The notes under the pieces were generated by a model that made no database searches, was not told the origin of the DNA, and worked only from the letters and a program-made list of their open reading frames with translations. DNA of 59,677 bases from Betaproteobacteria bacterium (lineage in GTDB: Bacteria > Pseudomonadota > Gammaproteobacteria > Burkholderiales > Burkholderiaceae_E): positions 1 through 59,677 of the forward strand of contig JAGWVN010000009.1 of NCBI GenBank assembly GCA_018970865.1. The letters are read 5' to 3'. A program made the translations under genes and the position numbers. This document shows positions 37,120-45,114 of the stretch, in pieces. Position 1 is the stretch's first letter, and every line of letters starts with the position of its first letter.

Positions 37120-37935
37120 ATGACCCAGCCCGCGCCGGCCTTCCAGGCGATCACGCTCGCCATCGCCGATGACATCGCCCAGCTCACCCTGAACCGGCCT
37201 GCCTCGCTCAATGCGCTCAATGCCGAGATGTTCCAGGAGATCCCGCAGGCGATCGAGCAGGCCTCGCTCGCGGGCGCGCGGGCGCTGCTGATCACCGGTG
37301 CCGGGCGTGGGTTCTGCTCGGGCGCCGATCTCGTCGGCCGGCCCTTCGCGCCCGAGGTCACCGAGGCGCAGCGCATCGCCATCAACCGCCTCGGCTTCGA
37401 AAAGGTCATCACGCTGGTGCGCGCGCTCAACGAGGCGCCGATGCCGGTGGTGTGCGCGATCAACGGCGTGGCCGCCGGCGGCGGCGTGGGCATCGCGCTG
37501 GCCGGCGATGTCATCCTGATGGCCGCCAGCGCCCGCTTCGTGCTCACCTTCGTGCCCAAGCTCGGGCTGGTGCCCGATGTCGGCGCCACCTGGCTGATGA
37601 GCCGCCTGGCCGGCCGGGCCCGCACCCTGGCCGCCAGCCTGCTGGGGGACGCGATCAGCGCCCAGGACGCAGAGCGCTGGGGCCTGGTCGCCCGGGTCAT
37701 CGATGACGCCGCGCTGCACGCCGAAGCCATGGCGATCTGCCGCCGGCTGGCCGACGGCCCGCAGGTGGCGGTGGTGGGCACCCGGCGGCTGGTCGATGCC
37801 GCGCCCGAGATGCCGATCGGCGCCCACATCCTGCTCGAGCGCGACCTGCAGTCCCCGCTGATCGGCTCGGCCGAGCACCGCGAAGGCATCGCCGCGTTCC
37901 GCGAGAAGCGGCCGGCGCGGTTCGCCCGGGGCTGA
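37120..37935 (+). CDS. Enoyl-CoA hydratase/isomerase family protein
   Basis: A 271-residue crotonase starting MTQPAPAFQAITLAIADD. The oxyanion-hole segments GAGRGFCSGADLVGR and INGVAAGGGVGIALAGDV are intact, followed by FVPKLGLVPDVGATWLM, where the PaaG/PaaB-type enzymes often place a single catalytic Asp, and GLVARVIDD. This pattern is closer to 1,2-epoxyphenylacetyl-CoA isomerase-like members than to classical hydratases (inference). A GGAGA site precedes the ATG. Cotranscribed with the nitroreductase gene. A stem-like sequence after the stop merges into the pst promoter region. Confidence 0.88.
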   Translation: MTQPAPAFQAITLAIADDIAQLTLNRPASLNALNAEMFQEIPQAIEQASLAGARALLITGAGRGFCSGADLVGRPFAPEVTEAQRIAINRLGFEKVITLVRALNEAPMPVVCAINGVAAGGGVGIALAGDVILMAASARFVLTFVPKLGLVPDVGATWLMSRLAGRARTLAASLLGDAISAQDAERWGLVARVIDDAALHAEAMAICRRLADGPQVAVVGTRRLVDAAPEMPIGAHILLERDLQSPLIGSAEHREGIAAFREKRPARFARG

Positions 37936-38005
37936 CACCGTCCTGTCATCTTCGCCCGGTCTTCGCCGGGATGACACCCTGCCCGCAAGCGGGTCTTGCG
38001 AGCGG

Positions 38006-38022
38006 TGTCATCGTCCTGTCAT
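38006..38022 (+). promoter_or_regulatory. Pho box upstream of pstS
   Basis: TGTCAT at 38006-38011 and again at 38017-38022 gives the 11-bp direct-repeat spacing of a PhoB binding site. Additional half sites lie at 37944-37949 (TGTCAT) and 37971-37976 (inverted, ATGACA). The site is 45 bp upstream of the pstS ATG, so PhoB would activate the operon when phosphate is low. Confidence 0.75.
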
Positions 38023-38066
38023 GCACAGGCAACAGACTGGAGACTCGTTTAACCGCGAGGTGTTCC

Positions 38067-39092
38067 ATGCTGTTTCGCTCCCTTTTTGCTGCTGTTGGTC
38101 TGCTGGCCGTCGGCGTCGCCCAGGCGCAGATCACTGGCGCCGGCGCTACCTTTCCCGCGCCCATCTACGCCAAGTGGGCCGAGGCCTACAAGGCGGCATC
38201 CGGTGTCGCCCTGAACTACCAGGCCATCGGCTCGGGTGGCGGCATCAAGCAGATCCAGGCCAAGACCGTCGATTTCGGCGCCACCGATGACCCGCTGAGC
38301 GGCGATGAACTCGCCAAGAGCGGCCTGGTGCAGTTCCCGGCGGTGATCGGCGGCGTGGTACCGGTGGTCAATCTGGCCGGCGTCAAACCGGGTGAGATGA
38401 AGCTCACCGGCGCGGTGCTGGCCGACATCTTCCGGGGCCAGATCAAGGCCTGGAACGATCCCGCCATCGCGCAGATCAACCCCGGCGTGAAGCTGCCGTC
38501 CACCGCGATCACCCTGGTCTACCGCTCGGATTCCTCCGGCACCACCTATGTGTTCACCGACTACCTCGCGCAGATGTCGGCGGCGTTCAAGGCCGCGCCC
38601 GGCGCAGGCAAGACCGTCAACTGGCCGACCGGTCTCGGCGGCCGCGGCAACGCCGGTGTGGCCGCGAATGTCACCAAGATCGACGGCGCGATCGGCTATG
38701 TCGAGTATGCCTACGCCAAGCAGAACAAGATGACGCACACCGCGATGGTCAATCGCGACGGCAAGACCGTGCAGCCCGACGATCTCACCTTCGCCGCCGC
38801 CGCCAACCGGGTCGACTGGAAGTCCGAGCCGGGCTTCGGGGTCAACCTGAACAATCAGCCCGGGGCGGATGCGTGGCCCATCACCTCGGCGAGCTTCATC
38901 CTGATGTATCGTGCGGCCGCTGATGCGAAGCGTTCCGCCGAAGCGCTGAAGTTCTTCAAGTGGGCCCTGAACAGCGGTCAGAAGCTCGCGGTTGATCTCG
39001 ACTACGTGCCCCTGCCGCCGGCGGTGGTCAAGCTGATCGAGACCTCCTGGAACGAGATCCGTGATGCCGGCGGCAAGCCGGTGGCCAACTGA
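38067..39092 (+). CDS. pstS: Periplasmic phosphate-binding protein PstS
   Basis: A 341-residue high-affinity phosphate receptor. The signal peptide MLFRSLFAAVGLLAVGVAQA is followed directly by QITGAGATFPAPIYAKWAEA, the invariant mature PstS start. Phosphate-contacting segments GSGGGIKQI, DFGATDDPL and YRSDSSGTTYVF are present. The frame extends upstream of the ATG through the Pho box and is not coding. A strong hairpin separates it from pstC, which would let PstS be made in excess over the membrane parts. Confidence 0.96.
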   Translation: MLFRSLFAAVGLLAVGVAQAQITGAGATFPAPIYAKWAEAYKAASGVALNYQAIGSGGGIKQIQAKTVDFGATDDPLSGDELAKSGLVQFPAVIGGVVPVVNLAGVKPGEMKLTGAVLADIFRGQIKAWNDPAIAQINPGVKLPSTAITLVYRSDSSGTTYVFTDYLAQMSAAFKAAPGAGKTVNWPTGLGGRGNAGVAANVTKIDGAIGYVEYAYAKQNKMTHTAMVNRDGKTVQPDDLTFAAAANRVDWKSEPGFGVNLNNQPGADAWPITSASFILMYRAAADAKRSAEALKFFKWALNSGQKLAVDLDYVPLPPAVVKLIETSWNEIRDAGGKPVAN

Positions 39093-39124
39093 TCTGCCCG
39101 GCTTCCGAGCCTGACCCACCTGCG

Positions 39125-39148
39125 CGCGGCTTCCCCCGGGAAGCCGCG
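39125..39148 (+). terminator. Intra-operon hairpin between pstS and pstC
   Basis: A perfect 11-bp stem: CGCGGCTTCCC (39125-39135) with GGGAAGCCGCG (39138-39148), separated by two bases and followed by TTT. It lies 32 bp after the pstS stop and 23 bp before pstC. As in other pst operons, such a structure probably causes partial termination or stabilises the pstS message. Confidence 0.65.
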
Positions 39149-39171
39149 TTTCCGTCAACAGGGACCCTGGC

Positions 39172-40185
39172 ATGCGCGCATCGGTACACACCCGAGACCT
39201 GAATCCGGAGGGTTCCTTGGACGATCTCTCAACCCGACCGACGGGCGCGGCGTCGCGGGAACTGGCAGCGCGTGTCGCGCGTTTCGCGACCCAGGACCGC
39301 GCGTTCAGGACGATCACCTTCTCGTTCGCGATGCTGGTGCTGCTGGCACTGGCCGGCATCCTGCTGTCGCTGCTCTCCCAGGCCTGGCCGGCGCTGCGCG
39401 ATGCCGGGCCGGCCTTCTTCTATGGCACCACCTGGAGCCCCACCGACGATGTCTACGGGGCGGTGATCGCGATCTACGGCACGCTGGCCACCTCGGCGAT
39501 CGCGCTCTTCTTCGCGGTGCCGATCAGCTTCGGCATCGCGATGTTCCTCACCGAGAGCTGCCCGGTGCCGCTGCGCCGGCCGTTGGGCACGGCCATCGAG
39601 CTGCTGGCGGGGGTTCCCTCCATCATCTACGGCATCTGGGGCCTGTTCGTGCTGGCGCCGCTGATCCAGACCTGGATCCAGCCGGCACTGATCGCCACCG
39701 GCCTGCCCTTCTTTGCCGGCCCACCGCTGGGCGTGGGCATCTTCACCGCCGGCATGGTGCTTTCGCTGATGGTCATCCCCTTCACCGCCTCGGTCATGCG
39801 CGATGTCTTCGAGACCGTGCCCCCGGTGCTCAAGGAGTCGGCCTACGGCCTGGGCTGCACCACCTGGGAGGTGGTTCGGAACATCGTGCTGCCCTATACC
39901 CGGGTGGGGGTGATCGGCGGCATCATGCTCGGGCTGGGTCGCGCGCTGGGCGAGACCATGGCGGTCACCTTCGTCATCGGCAACGCCAACCGGCTGGCCG
40001 CCAGCCTGTTCGCCCCCGGCAACTCCATCGCGTCCACCCTGGCCAATGAATTCGCCGAGGCCAGCCCCGACAAGCACATCCCAGCGCTTTTCGGCCTGGG
40101 CCTGATCCTGTTCGTGATCACCTTCGTGGTGCTCGCACTCGCCAAGATGCTGACCCGCCCCCGCGGCGACGCGGCGCGCCGCTGA
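39172..40185 (+). CDS. pstC: Phosphate ABC transporter permease PstC
   Basis: A 337-residue permease. After a hydrophilic N-terminal stretch of about 45 residues, six membrane helices follow. FYGTTWSPTDDVYGAV, FGIAMFLTESCPVPLRRPLG, LAGVPSIIYGIWGLFVLAP and the coupling loop ESAYGLGCTTWEVVRNIVLP are diagnostic for PstC. The first ATG (39172) is kept; a TTG inside (about residue 16) would give a shorter tail. It is followed 11 bp later by pstA. Confidence 0.94.
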   Translation: MRASVHTRDLNPEGSLDDLSTRPTGAASRELAARVARFATQDRAFRTITFSFAMLVLLALAGILLSLLSQAWPALRDAGPAFFYGTTWSPTDDVYGAVIAIYGTLATSAIALFFAVPISFGIAMFLTESCPVPLRRPLGTAIELLAGVPSIIYGIWGLFVLAPLIQTWIQPALIATGLPFFAGPPLGVGIFTAGMVLSLMVIPFTASVMRDVFETVPPVLKESAYGLGCTTWEVVRNIVLPYTRVGVIGGIMLGLGRALGETMAVTFVIGNANRLAASLFAPGNSIASTLANEFAEASPDKHIPALFGLGLILFVITFVVLALAKMLTRPRGDAARR

Positions 40186-40196
40186 TCGGAAAGACC

Positions 40197-41045
40197 ATGG
40201 ATCAGCGCATCTACCGTCGCCGCCTCACCACCAATCTGGTCGGCCTCACGCTCTCGACGCTGTCGATGGCGCTCGGGCTGATCGGTCTGCTGTGGATCCT
40301 CTGGACCCTGTTCTACAACGGCCTGTCGGCCTTTGGTCCCGACTTCTTCCTCAACAGCACCCCGGCACCCGGTTCCGAAGGGGGAGGGCTGGCCAACGCC
40401 ATCGTCGGCAGCCTGATGATGGTGGGCTTCGCCACCCTGGTGTCCACCCCGATCGGCATCCTGGCGGGGGTCTTCCTGGCCGAGTTCGGCCAGGAGTCGC
40501 GCTTCGCCTCGGCCACCCGCTTCGTGGTCGATGTGATGCTCTCGGCACCCTCGATCGTGATCGGGCTCTTCGTGTACGCGATCGCCGTGGCCACCGTGAA
40601 GCACTTCTCGGGCTGGGCGGGCTCGCTGGCGCTGTCGCTGATCGCGGTGCCGGTGGTGGTGCGCACCACCGAGAACATGCTCAACCTCGTCCCGGGCAGC
40701 CTGCGCGAGGCGGCCTTCGCGCTCGGCGCGCCGCGCTGGAAGGTGAGCCTTTCGGTCACGCTGCGGGCGGTGCGCGGCGGCGTGACCACCGGTGTTCTGC
40801 TGGCCATCGCGCGCATGATCGGCGAGACCGCGCCCCTGCTCTTCACCGCGCTCAACAACCAGTTCTTCAGCCTGGACATGAGCCAGCCGATCGCCAACCT
40901 GCCGGTGGTGATCTACAACTTCGCCATGAGCCCGTACCCCGACTGGCAGAAGCTCGCCTGGGGCGGTGCCGCGCTGATCGCGCTGATCGTGCTCACGATC
41001 AACATCGCCGCCCGCGTGCTGTTCCGCGACAAGCTGCGCGCCTGA
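40197..41045 (+). CDS. pstA: Phosphate ABC transporter permease PstA
   Basis: A 282-residue permease partner of PstC. Segments [20 protein letters not shown]-like ([16 protein letters not shown]), [35 protein letters not shown] and the coupling loop [20 protein letters not shown] are typical of PstA. The end [14 protein letters not shown] is the usual cytoplasmic tail. The gene is 11 bp after pstC and 13 bp before pstB. Confidence 0.94.
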   Translation: MDQRIYRRRLTTNLVGLTLSTLSMALGLIGLLWILWTLFYNGLSAFGPDFFLNSTPAPGSEGGGLANAIVGSLMMVGFATLVSTPIGILAGVFLAEFGQESRFASATRFVVDVMLSAPSIVIGLFVYAIAVATVKHFSGWAGSLALSLIAVPVVVRTTENMLNLVPGSLREAAFALGAPRWKVSLSVTLRAVRGGVTTGVLLAIARMIGETAPLLFTALNNQFFSLDMSQPIANLPVVIYNFAMSPYPDWQKLAWGGAALIALIVLTINIAARVLFRDKLRA

Positions 41046-41058
41046 GAAAGACACTCCC

Positions 41059-41853
41059 ATGCCCGAGACCCTGGAAGCCCCCGTTCAGACGCCCGTTGCC
41101 GACAGCGTGATCCAGGTGCGCGACCTGGATTTCTACTACGGCAAGTTCCAGGGCCTGCGCAAGGTGAACCTCGACATCGCCCGGCGCAAGGTCACCGCCT
41201 TCATCGGGCCCTCGGGCTGCGGCAAGTCGACGCTGCTGCGCACCTTCAACAGGATGTTCGATCTCTATCCCGGCCAGCGCGCCGAGGGCAGCATCGTGTT
41301 CAACGGCAAGAACATCCTCGACAAAGATCAGGATGTGAACCTGCTGCGCGCCAAGGTCGGCATGGTCTTCCAGAAGCCCACGCCCTTCCCGATGTCGATC
41401 TTCGAGAACATCGCCTTCGGCATCCGGCTCTACGAGACCCTGTCATCGGCCGACATGGCCAACCGGGTGGAGTGGGCGCTGCGCAAGGCCGCCCTCTGGG
41501 AGGAGGTCAAGGACAAGCTCAACCAGAGCGGCCTCTCGCTCTCGGGCGGCCAGCAGCAGCGGCTGTGCATCGCGCGCACCGTGGCGGTCCGCCCCGATGT
41601 GCTGCTGCTCGACGAACCCACCAGCGCCCTCGACCCGATCTCCACCGCAAAGGTCGAGGAACTGGTCAACGAGCTCAAGCTGGATTACTCCATCGCCATC
41701 GTCACCCACAACATGCAGCAGGCCGCGCGCATCTCGGACTACACCGCCTACATGTACCTCGGCGAGATGGTGGAGTTCGGCGAGACCAACCAGCTGTTCA
41801 TCAAGCCCACCAAGAAGGCCACCGAGGACTACATCACCGGCCGTTTCGGCTGA
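41059..41853 (+). CDS. pstB: Phosphate ABC transporter ATP-binding protein PstB
   Basis: A 264-residue ATPase. Walker [13 protein letters not shown], the Q-loop [24 protein letters not shown], Walker [13 protein letters not shown] and the switch [20 protein letters not shown] are all canonical PstB. The ending EDYITGRFG is also characteristic. It is 10 bp upstream of phoU. Confidence 0.96.
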   Translation: MPETLEAPVQTPVADSVIQVRDLDFYYGKFQGLRKVNLDIARRKVTAFIGPSGCGKSTLLRTFNRMFDLYPGQRAEGSIVFNGKNILDKDQDVNLLRAKVGMVFQKPTPFPMSIFENIAFGIRLYETLSSADMANRVEWALRKAALWEEVKDKLNQSGLSLSGGQQQRLCIARTVAVRPDVLLLDEPTSALDPISTAKVEELVNELKLDYSIAIVTHNMQQAARISDYTAYMYLGEMVEFGETNQLFIKPTKKATEDYITGRFG

Positions 41854-41863
41854 AGGACGCAGC

Positions 41864-42559
41864 ATGCCCACGGAACACACCCACAAGGCCTTCGACACCG
41901 ACATCGACACCCTGCGCAGTTCGGTAACCACCATGGGTGGGCTGGTCGAGCGGCAGTTCGTGCGCGCGATCGACGCGGTCCGCCACGGCGACCTGCGGCG
42001 CGTGATGGACGTGCTCACCGACGAAGAGACCGTCAACCGCATGCATGTCGAGACCGACCTGCGCTGCAACCAGGTGATCGCCCGTCGACAGCCCATCGCG
42101 GTGGACCTGCGCGAGACCATCGCGGTCATCCACAGCATCAACGACCTCGAGCGGATCGGCGACGAGGCCAAGAAGATCGCGCTCAAGGCCAAGGACTTCA
42201 ATGGCCGGCCGCTGCCCATCGATCTCGACAAGATCCAGCGCATGGCCGATCTGGTGGTGGCCATGCTCGGTGCGGCCATCGATGCCTTCGTGCGCCATGA
42301 CACCACGGTGTCGGCCTCGCTTGCCGAGCGCGACCGCGCGGTCGACCAGCTGCGCGACGGCCTGATCGAGGAGCTGATCGAAACCATGGCGGCCGATTCA
42401 CGCTGCGTTTCCGATGCACTTGCCCTGGTCTTCATCGTGCAGTCGATCGAGCGGGTGGGCGATCACGCCAAGAACATCGCCGAGTATGTGGTGCAGATCG
42501 TCGAGGGCATCGATCCGCGCCATGGCCTTGCGACCCCGGTGCGCAGCGGCGCGGCCTGA
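41864..42559 (+). CDS. phoU: Phosphate signalling regulator PhoU
   Basis: A 231-residue all-helical protein with two PhoU repeats, each with an acidic metal-binding helix (DLERIGDEAKKIA about residues 87-99 and ERVGDHAKNIAEYV about 199-212). PhoU links PstB to the PhoR kinase and keeps the Pho regulon off when phosphate is plentiful. In many relatives phoB-phoR follow; here msrB follows after 76 bp, so the two-component genes must be elsewhere. Confidence 0.95.
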   Translation: MPTEHTHKAFDTDIDTLRSSVTTMGGLVERQFVRAIDAVRHGDLRRVMDVLTDEETVNRMHVETDLRCNQVIARRQPIAVDLRETIAVIHSINDLERIGDEAKKIALKAKDFNGRPLPIDLDKIQRMADLVVAMLGAAIDAFVRHDTTVSASLAERDRAVDQLRDGLIEELIETMAADSRCVSDALALVFIVQSIERVGDHAKNIAEYVVQIVEGIDPRHGLATPVRSGAA

Positions 42560-42635
42560 GGCGGCTGGCGGTATCCTTGCCTGACCGCGGGCGTGGCTGC
42601 GATCCCGCAGCGGCCCCTTCCGGAAGGTTGCCCCG

Positions 42636-43157
42636 ATGCGTCGCCGTCATCGTCTGTTTGCCCTGTTCTCCCTGCCCTGGCTGGCCCGCTCGGCCCAGTC
42701 GCAGATCCGTCCGGCCGTGCCTGCCGCCAGCCCTTCCGCCGGCCAGCCGGCCAGCCCGGGCATCGAGCCGCTGCGCCTGACCGAGGCCCAATGGCGATCC
42801 CGGCTCACCCCCGCGCAGTTTCATGTGCTGCGCGAGGAAGGCACCGAGCGGCCCTTCACCAGCCCGCTCAACCAGGAGAAGCGCGCCGGGCGCTACCACT
42901 GCGCCGGCTGTGACCTGCCGCTGTTCTCCTCCCAGGCCAAGTACGACAGCGGCACCGGCTGGCCGAGCTTCCACACCGCGCTGCCCGGGGTGTTCACCCT
43001 GCACGCCGACCGCAAGCTCTTCGTGCTGCGCACCGAGTACCGCTGTGCGCGCTGCGAGGGCCATCACGGCCATGTTTTCGACGACGGTCCGCCGCCCACC
43101 GGCAAGCGCTACTGCAACAACGGCGTGGCGCTGCGCTTTGTCGAGGGGGCGGCATGA
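42636..43157 (+). CDS. msrB: Exported peptide-methionine (R)-S-oxide reductase MsrB
   Basis: A 173-residue MsrB that reduces methionine-R-sulfoxide. The start MRRRHRLFALFSLPW looks like a signal peptide with a twin-Arg-rich n-region; the mature enzyme would begin after about residue 22 and a Pro/Ala linker. The zinc CXXC pairs (CAGC and CARC) and the catalytic Cys in GKRYCNNGVAL are present, as are TGWPSF and GHVFDDGP. Export suggests repair of periplasmic proteins. The stop overlaps the msrA start by ATGA. Confidence 0.9.
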   Translation: MRRRHRLFALFSLPWLARSAQSQIRPAVPAASPSAGQPASPGIEPLRLTEAQWRSRLTPAQFHVLREEGTERPFTSPLNQEKRAGRYHCAGCDLPLFSSQAKYDSGTGWPSFHTALPGVFTLHADRKLFVLRTEYRCARCEGHHGHVFDDGPPPTGKRYCNNGVALRFVEGAA

Positions 43158-43837
43158 GGGCCGCGCGTCGATGGCTGCTGGCCGCGGCGCTCGGCCTGGT
43201 CAGCGCGCTCGCGCTGGCGCAGACCCGCCCCGCCGCCTCCGCGGGCACGACGGGATCGGCTGCGTCCCCGGCCGCGGCCACCGCGGGTGCCGGTACCGCC
43301 CGGGCCATCTTCGCCGGCGGCTGCTTCTGGTGCGTGGAGGCCGATTTCGACAAGGTGCCCGGTGTGCTGGCCACGGTGTCCGGCTATACCGGTGGCACGG
43401 TGCCCAACCCCACCTATGAACAGGTCTCGCGCAAGACCACCGGCCACACCGAGGCGGTGGAGATCACCTTCGACCCTGCCCGCGTGAGCTACGCGCAGCT
43501 CGTGGAGTACTTCTGGCGCACCATCGATCCCACCGTGCGCGACCGGCAGTTCTGCGATGTGGGCTCGCCCTACCGCACCGCGATCTTCGCGCTCGACGAG
43601 GAGCAGCTTCGCATCGCCCGGGCCTCGCTGGCGGCGCTCGAGAAGGCTCGGCCCTTCAAGGAGCCGGTGGTCACGCCGGTGCTGCCCGCCGCCCCGTTCT
43701 ACCCGGCCGAGGAGTACCACCAGGACTACTATCGCCGCAACCCGGTGCGCTACGACTACTACCGCAGCGCCTGCGGCCGTGACGCCCGCCTGCGCGCGCT
43801 CTGGGGCGAGCAGGCCGGCAAGTTTCCGGGGAAGTGA
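43154..43837 (+). CDS. msrA: Exported peptide-methionine (S)-S-oxide reductase MsrA
   Basis: A 227-residue MsrA specific for methionine-S-sulfoxide. A signal peptide (MRAARRWLLAAALGLVSALALA) and a low-complexity Ala/Thr/Ser linker precede the catalytic domain, which opens AIFAGGCFWCVEADFDKVPG with the catalytic Cys in GCFWC. GYTGGTVPNPTYEQVS, TGHTEAVEITFDP and the AEEYHQDYYRRNP segment are standard. With MsrB it covers both sulfoxide epimers in the periplasm; the electron donor is not encoded nearby. Overlaps msrB (ATGA) and cutA (GTGA). Confidence 0.93.
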   Translation: MRAARRWLLAAALGLVSALALAQTRPAASAGTTGSAASPAAATAGAGTARAIFAGGCFWCVEADFDKVPGVLATVSGYTGGTVPNPTYEQVSRKTTGHTEAVEITFDPARVSYAQLVEYFWRTIDPTVRDRQFCDVGSPYRTAIFALDEEQLRIARASLAALEKARPFKEPVVTPVLPAAPFYPAEEYHQDYYRRNPVRYDYYRSACGRDARLRALWGEQAGKFPGK

Positions 43838-44214
43838 GCGTGAGCGCCCCTCTGCCGCGTCCCGAGCCGGTGGAAACCGGCCGCCCTGACGGCGTGCTGG
43901 TGGTGCATGCCAACGCGCCCGACGAGGCCTGCGCCCAGGCGATCGCGCAGGCGCTGGTCAGCGAAGGGCTGGCCGCCTGCGTGAACATGGCGGGCCCGAT
44001 GCAGTCGGTCTACCGGTGGCGCGGCGAGGTGGTCAATGCCACCGAGGTGGCGTTGGTCATCAAGACCGCGGCCTCGCGCTTTCCCGAGATGGCCGCCCGC
44101 CTCAAGGCGCTGCACCCCCACGAGGTGCCCGAGATCATCGCGGTGCGCCCGGCCATGGCCTTGCCGGCCTACGCGGCCTGGGTGGTGGCCGAGACCCGGC
44201 GGCCGCGGGCCTGA
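43834..44214 (+). CDS. cutA: Divalent-cation tolerance protein CutA
   Basis: A 126-residue CutA1-family trimer-forming protein. The ferredoxin-like core is seen in VLVVHANAPDEACAQAIAQAL, LAACVNMAGPMQSVYRWRGEV and EVALVIKTAASRFPEMAARL, ending HPHEVPEIIAVR, all family hallmarks. The exact role is unsettled; it was linked to copper tolerance and to assembly of membrane oxidoreductases. Start is GTG overlapping the msrA stop; a second in-frame GTG at 43840 is possible. Placement with secreted Msr enzymes fits metal or redox stress. Confidence 0.93.
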   Translation: MSVSAPLPRPEPVETGRPDGVLVVHANAPDEACAQAIAQALVSEGLAACVNMAGPMQSVYRWRGEVVNATEVALVIKTAASRFPEMAARLKALHPHEVPEIIAVRPAMALPAYAAWVVAETRRPRA

Positions 44215-44297
44215 CCCGCCGGCCCGACGCAGTCAGGGTTGGCGGGCAGCCCGCGACCAGGCCGCCTGGCAGACCCCGGGGCGCCGAGCCTGCTGCC

Positions 44298-44774
44298 TCA
44301 GAAGAAACCGGCGTTGAGCCATTCCGCGGCGATGGCGGGCTTGCCGCCGCCCTCGATCTCGATGGTCACCTCCCAGGTGGCGTTCCAGCGATCACCGGGC
44401 TTGGCCTCGAAGTCCTTCAGGCGGAAGCGGCCGCGCACCCGCGAGCCGGCCTTGACCGGGGCCACGAATCGCAGCCGGTTGAAGCCATAGTTGACGCCCG
44501 ACTTCGTGCCCTCGACGGCGGGGCAGACCTGATAGCCCATCTGCGCGAGCAGCGACAGCGTGAGAAAGCCGTGGGCGATCGTGCCGCCGTACGGGGTCTC
44601 CTTCGCGGCGCGAACCGGATCGGTGTGGATGAAATACTCGTCTTCGGTCAGCGTGGCGAAGGCCGAGATGCGGGCCTGATCGAGCAGCATCCAGTCCGAG
44701 GTGCCGAAGTCGCTGCCGATGCGCTCGCGCATCTGCGCCGCGGTGGCCCGCGAGCGGGTGTTCACGCCATCCAT
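44298..44774 (-). CDS. MaoC-like (R)-specific enoyl-CoA hydratase family protein
   Basis: A 158-residue hot-dog-fold enzyme. The hydratase-2 motif region is clear: LDQARISAFATLTEDEYFIH with the catalytic Asp/Glu, followed by TPYGGTIAHGFLTLSLLAQM with the His. These enzymes hydrate trans-2-enoyl-CoA to (R)-3-hydroxyacyl-CoA, feeding polyhydroxyalkanoate synthesis or beta-oxidation variants. Convergent with cutA and alone on its strand here. Confidence 0.9.
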   Translation of the reverse strand: MDGVNTRSRATAAQMRERIGSDFGTSDWMLLDQARISAFATLTEDEYFIHTDPVRAAKETPYGGTIAHGFLTLSLLAQMGYQVCPAVEGTKSGVNYGFNRLRFVAPVKAGSRVRGRFRLKDFEAKPGDRWNATWEVTIEIEGGGKPAIAAEWLNAGFF

Positions 44775-45114
44775 CGCCTGTCTCCCTGGGGTTGGTCGGC
44801 CGCCGCCTGGCGCCGATTCGTGTCCGGGCGATCTTAACGCCCGGCGCCGGGTCCTGGCCCGTCCGGGCAGCCGGCCCGGAACGCGGTCGGACCATTTCCG
44901 GCCGGGTCAACCCGGCATTCCGCCTCGGGCGGCCGACGCGGCCATGAACCCGGCTGATCTCCCCCGGCGGGCGGGCCGTCGCCCGGGCAGGCACCGCCGG
45001 CGCCCGCCCGACTGCCGCCCAACCCGGCATTGCCGACCACCCATCGGCCATTGCCCGTGCTTCATCACCGCGGCTTTGACCCGCCCCGGCGCCCGCGGAT
45101 GAAATGGCGGGGTC
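44775..45114. other. 340-bp intergenic region with inverted and direct repeats
   Basis: No credible gene is seen. It separates divergent maoC-like and HD-GYP genes. It contains the 12-bp palindrome CCCGGCGCCGGG just after a CTTAACG, a GCCGGG-TCAA-CCCGGC inverted repeat at 44901-44916, and a 12-mer CAACCCGGCATT repeated at 44908-44919 and 45020-45031. The first copy of the 12-mer overlaps the inverted repeat. No convincing -10/-35 pair was found. Confidence 0.5.
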
